From: JAGOUB01 sp964640945
GTDB taxonomy: Bacteria; Patescibacteriota; Gracilibacteria; Peribacterales; Peribacteraceae
Assembly (NCBI GenBank): GCA_964640945.1
Contig: CAZXIV010000033.1
Span: forward strand, 1-6,150
Direction: 5' to 3'
DNA: 6,150 nt
Shown in pieces: positions 6,013-6,150 of this stretch. The position numbers were made by a program, and so were the translations under genes. Positions within the stretch are counted from its first letter, which is position 1; every line of letters begins with the position of its first letter. The notes under the pieces were generated by a model that was given only the letters and a program-made list of their open reading frames with translations, did no database searches and was not told the DNA's origin.

Positions 6013-6069
6013 GGTTGGTGCCATTTTCTGGTTTCTCATTGTTCCTATTTTCTTAGGCAGGTGCCAACC
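6013..6069. repeat. Bulged inverted repeat
   Basis: GGTTGGTGCC (6013-6022) can pair with GGCA (6056-6059) plus CCAACC (6064-6069), leaving a 4-nt bulge and a 33-nt loop. GGTGCCA also occurs as a direct repeat at 6017-6023 and 6060-6066. The large loop makes a functional hairpin uncertain. Confidence 0.3.
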
Positions 6070-6078
6070 AACGGTTTT

Positions 6079-6107
6079 CCACTTTTTGTCGCGCTGACAA
6101 AAAGTGG
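6079..6107. repeat. Perfect 12-bp palindromic hairpin
   Basis: CCACTTTTTGTC (6079-6090) and GACAAAAAGTGG (6096-6107) are exact inverted copies around a GCGCT loop. One more A-T pair and a G-T pair extend the stem outward (6077-6109). It is flanked by TTTT on the left and AAAAAA on the right, the reverse of what an intrinsic terminator needs on either strand, so it looks more like a dispersed intergenic palindrome or a binding site than a simple terminator. I cannot name a family for it. Confidence 0.8.
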
Positions 6108-6150
6108 AGTAAAAAACGCTGCGCGCCGGGCCCCTCTCCATGGTTCTGCC

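Larger units (their letters stand above)
5995..6150. other. Non-coding 3' region after the glycosyltransferase gene
   Basis: No credible gene is seen here. The stretch 6001-6055 is T-rich on the plus strand. It holds a bulged inverted repeat (6013-6069) and a strong palindrome (6079-6107), followed by AGTAAAAAACGCTGCGCGCC. No canonical stem-plus-T-tract terminator for the glycosyltransferase gene was found. An ATG at 6140 is too near the edge to judge. Confidence 0.5.

Noticed and set aside
6079..6107. Palindrome as an intrinsic terminator for the glycosyltransferase gene
   Set aside because: Neither strand has a T tract just after the stem; T precedes and A follows it on the plus strand.
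5854..6141. Minus-strand open frame running through the palindrome into the glycosyltransferase gene
   Set aside because: Its sequence is mostly the translated hairpin and T/A runs, it overlaps the end of a secure gene, and it has no recognisable motif.

Overview
Bacterial, mostly protein-coding DNA at roughly 60 % G+C, with one sharply AT-rich gap (positions 4455-4566, 24 G/C of 112). Nothing here fixes the taxon. The gene set (phenylalanyl-tRNA synthetase beta, a PduO-type cobalamin adenosyltransferase, a UDP-galactopyranose-mutase-like flavoprotein, a dolichyl-phosphate-mannose-synthase-type glycosyltransferase fused to GtrA) and the compact, apparently leaderless genes would fit an uncultivated small-genome lineage such as Patescibacteria, but that is only a guess. 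No rRNA, tRNA, CRISPR array, transposase or phage gene was seen.

Layout. (1) 2-943, +: 3' part of pheT, with an in-frame TAG at 8-10, very close to the window edge. (2) 940-1491, +: cob(I)alamin adenosyltransferase, overlapping the pheT stop by 4 nt and so probably co-transcribed and translationally coupled. (3) 1542-3212, +: FAD/NAD(P)-binding oxidoreductase, preceded by an extended -10 element placed so that transcription would begin at the GTG start codon. (4) 3216-4454, -: a 412-residue protein I do not recognise, convergent with gene 3 across only 3 nt. Its promoter also ends 6 nt before the ATG and there is no Shine-Dalgarno sequence, so it too looks leaderless. (5) 4610-4825, +: a 71-residue lipoprotein, divergent from gene 4 across the AT-rich gap, with its own promoter, a 5' hairpin and a strong ribosome binding site, followed by an intrinsic terminator at 4834-4867. 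(6) 4903-5994, +: polyprenyl-phosphate glycosyltransferase with a C-terminal GtrA-type membrane domain. (7) 5995-6150: no gene, but a perfect 12-bp palindromic hairpin and a weaker inverted repeat.

How the genes fit together. pheT and the adenosyltransferase are housekeeping/cofactor functions joined by position rather than pathway. The flavoprotein and the glycosyltransferase are both of kinds used for cell-surface or lipid-linked sugar metabolism. The unknown protein and the small lipoprotein are a divergent pair sharing one AT-rich control region and are the least explained part of the window. The two most interesting observations are the repeated leaderless promoter geometry at two genes and a possible TraB/EreA-ChaN-like signature in the unknown protein.
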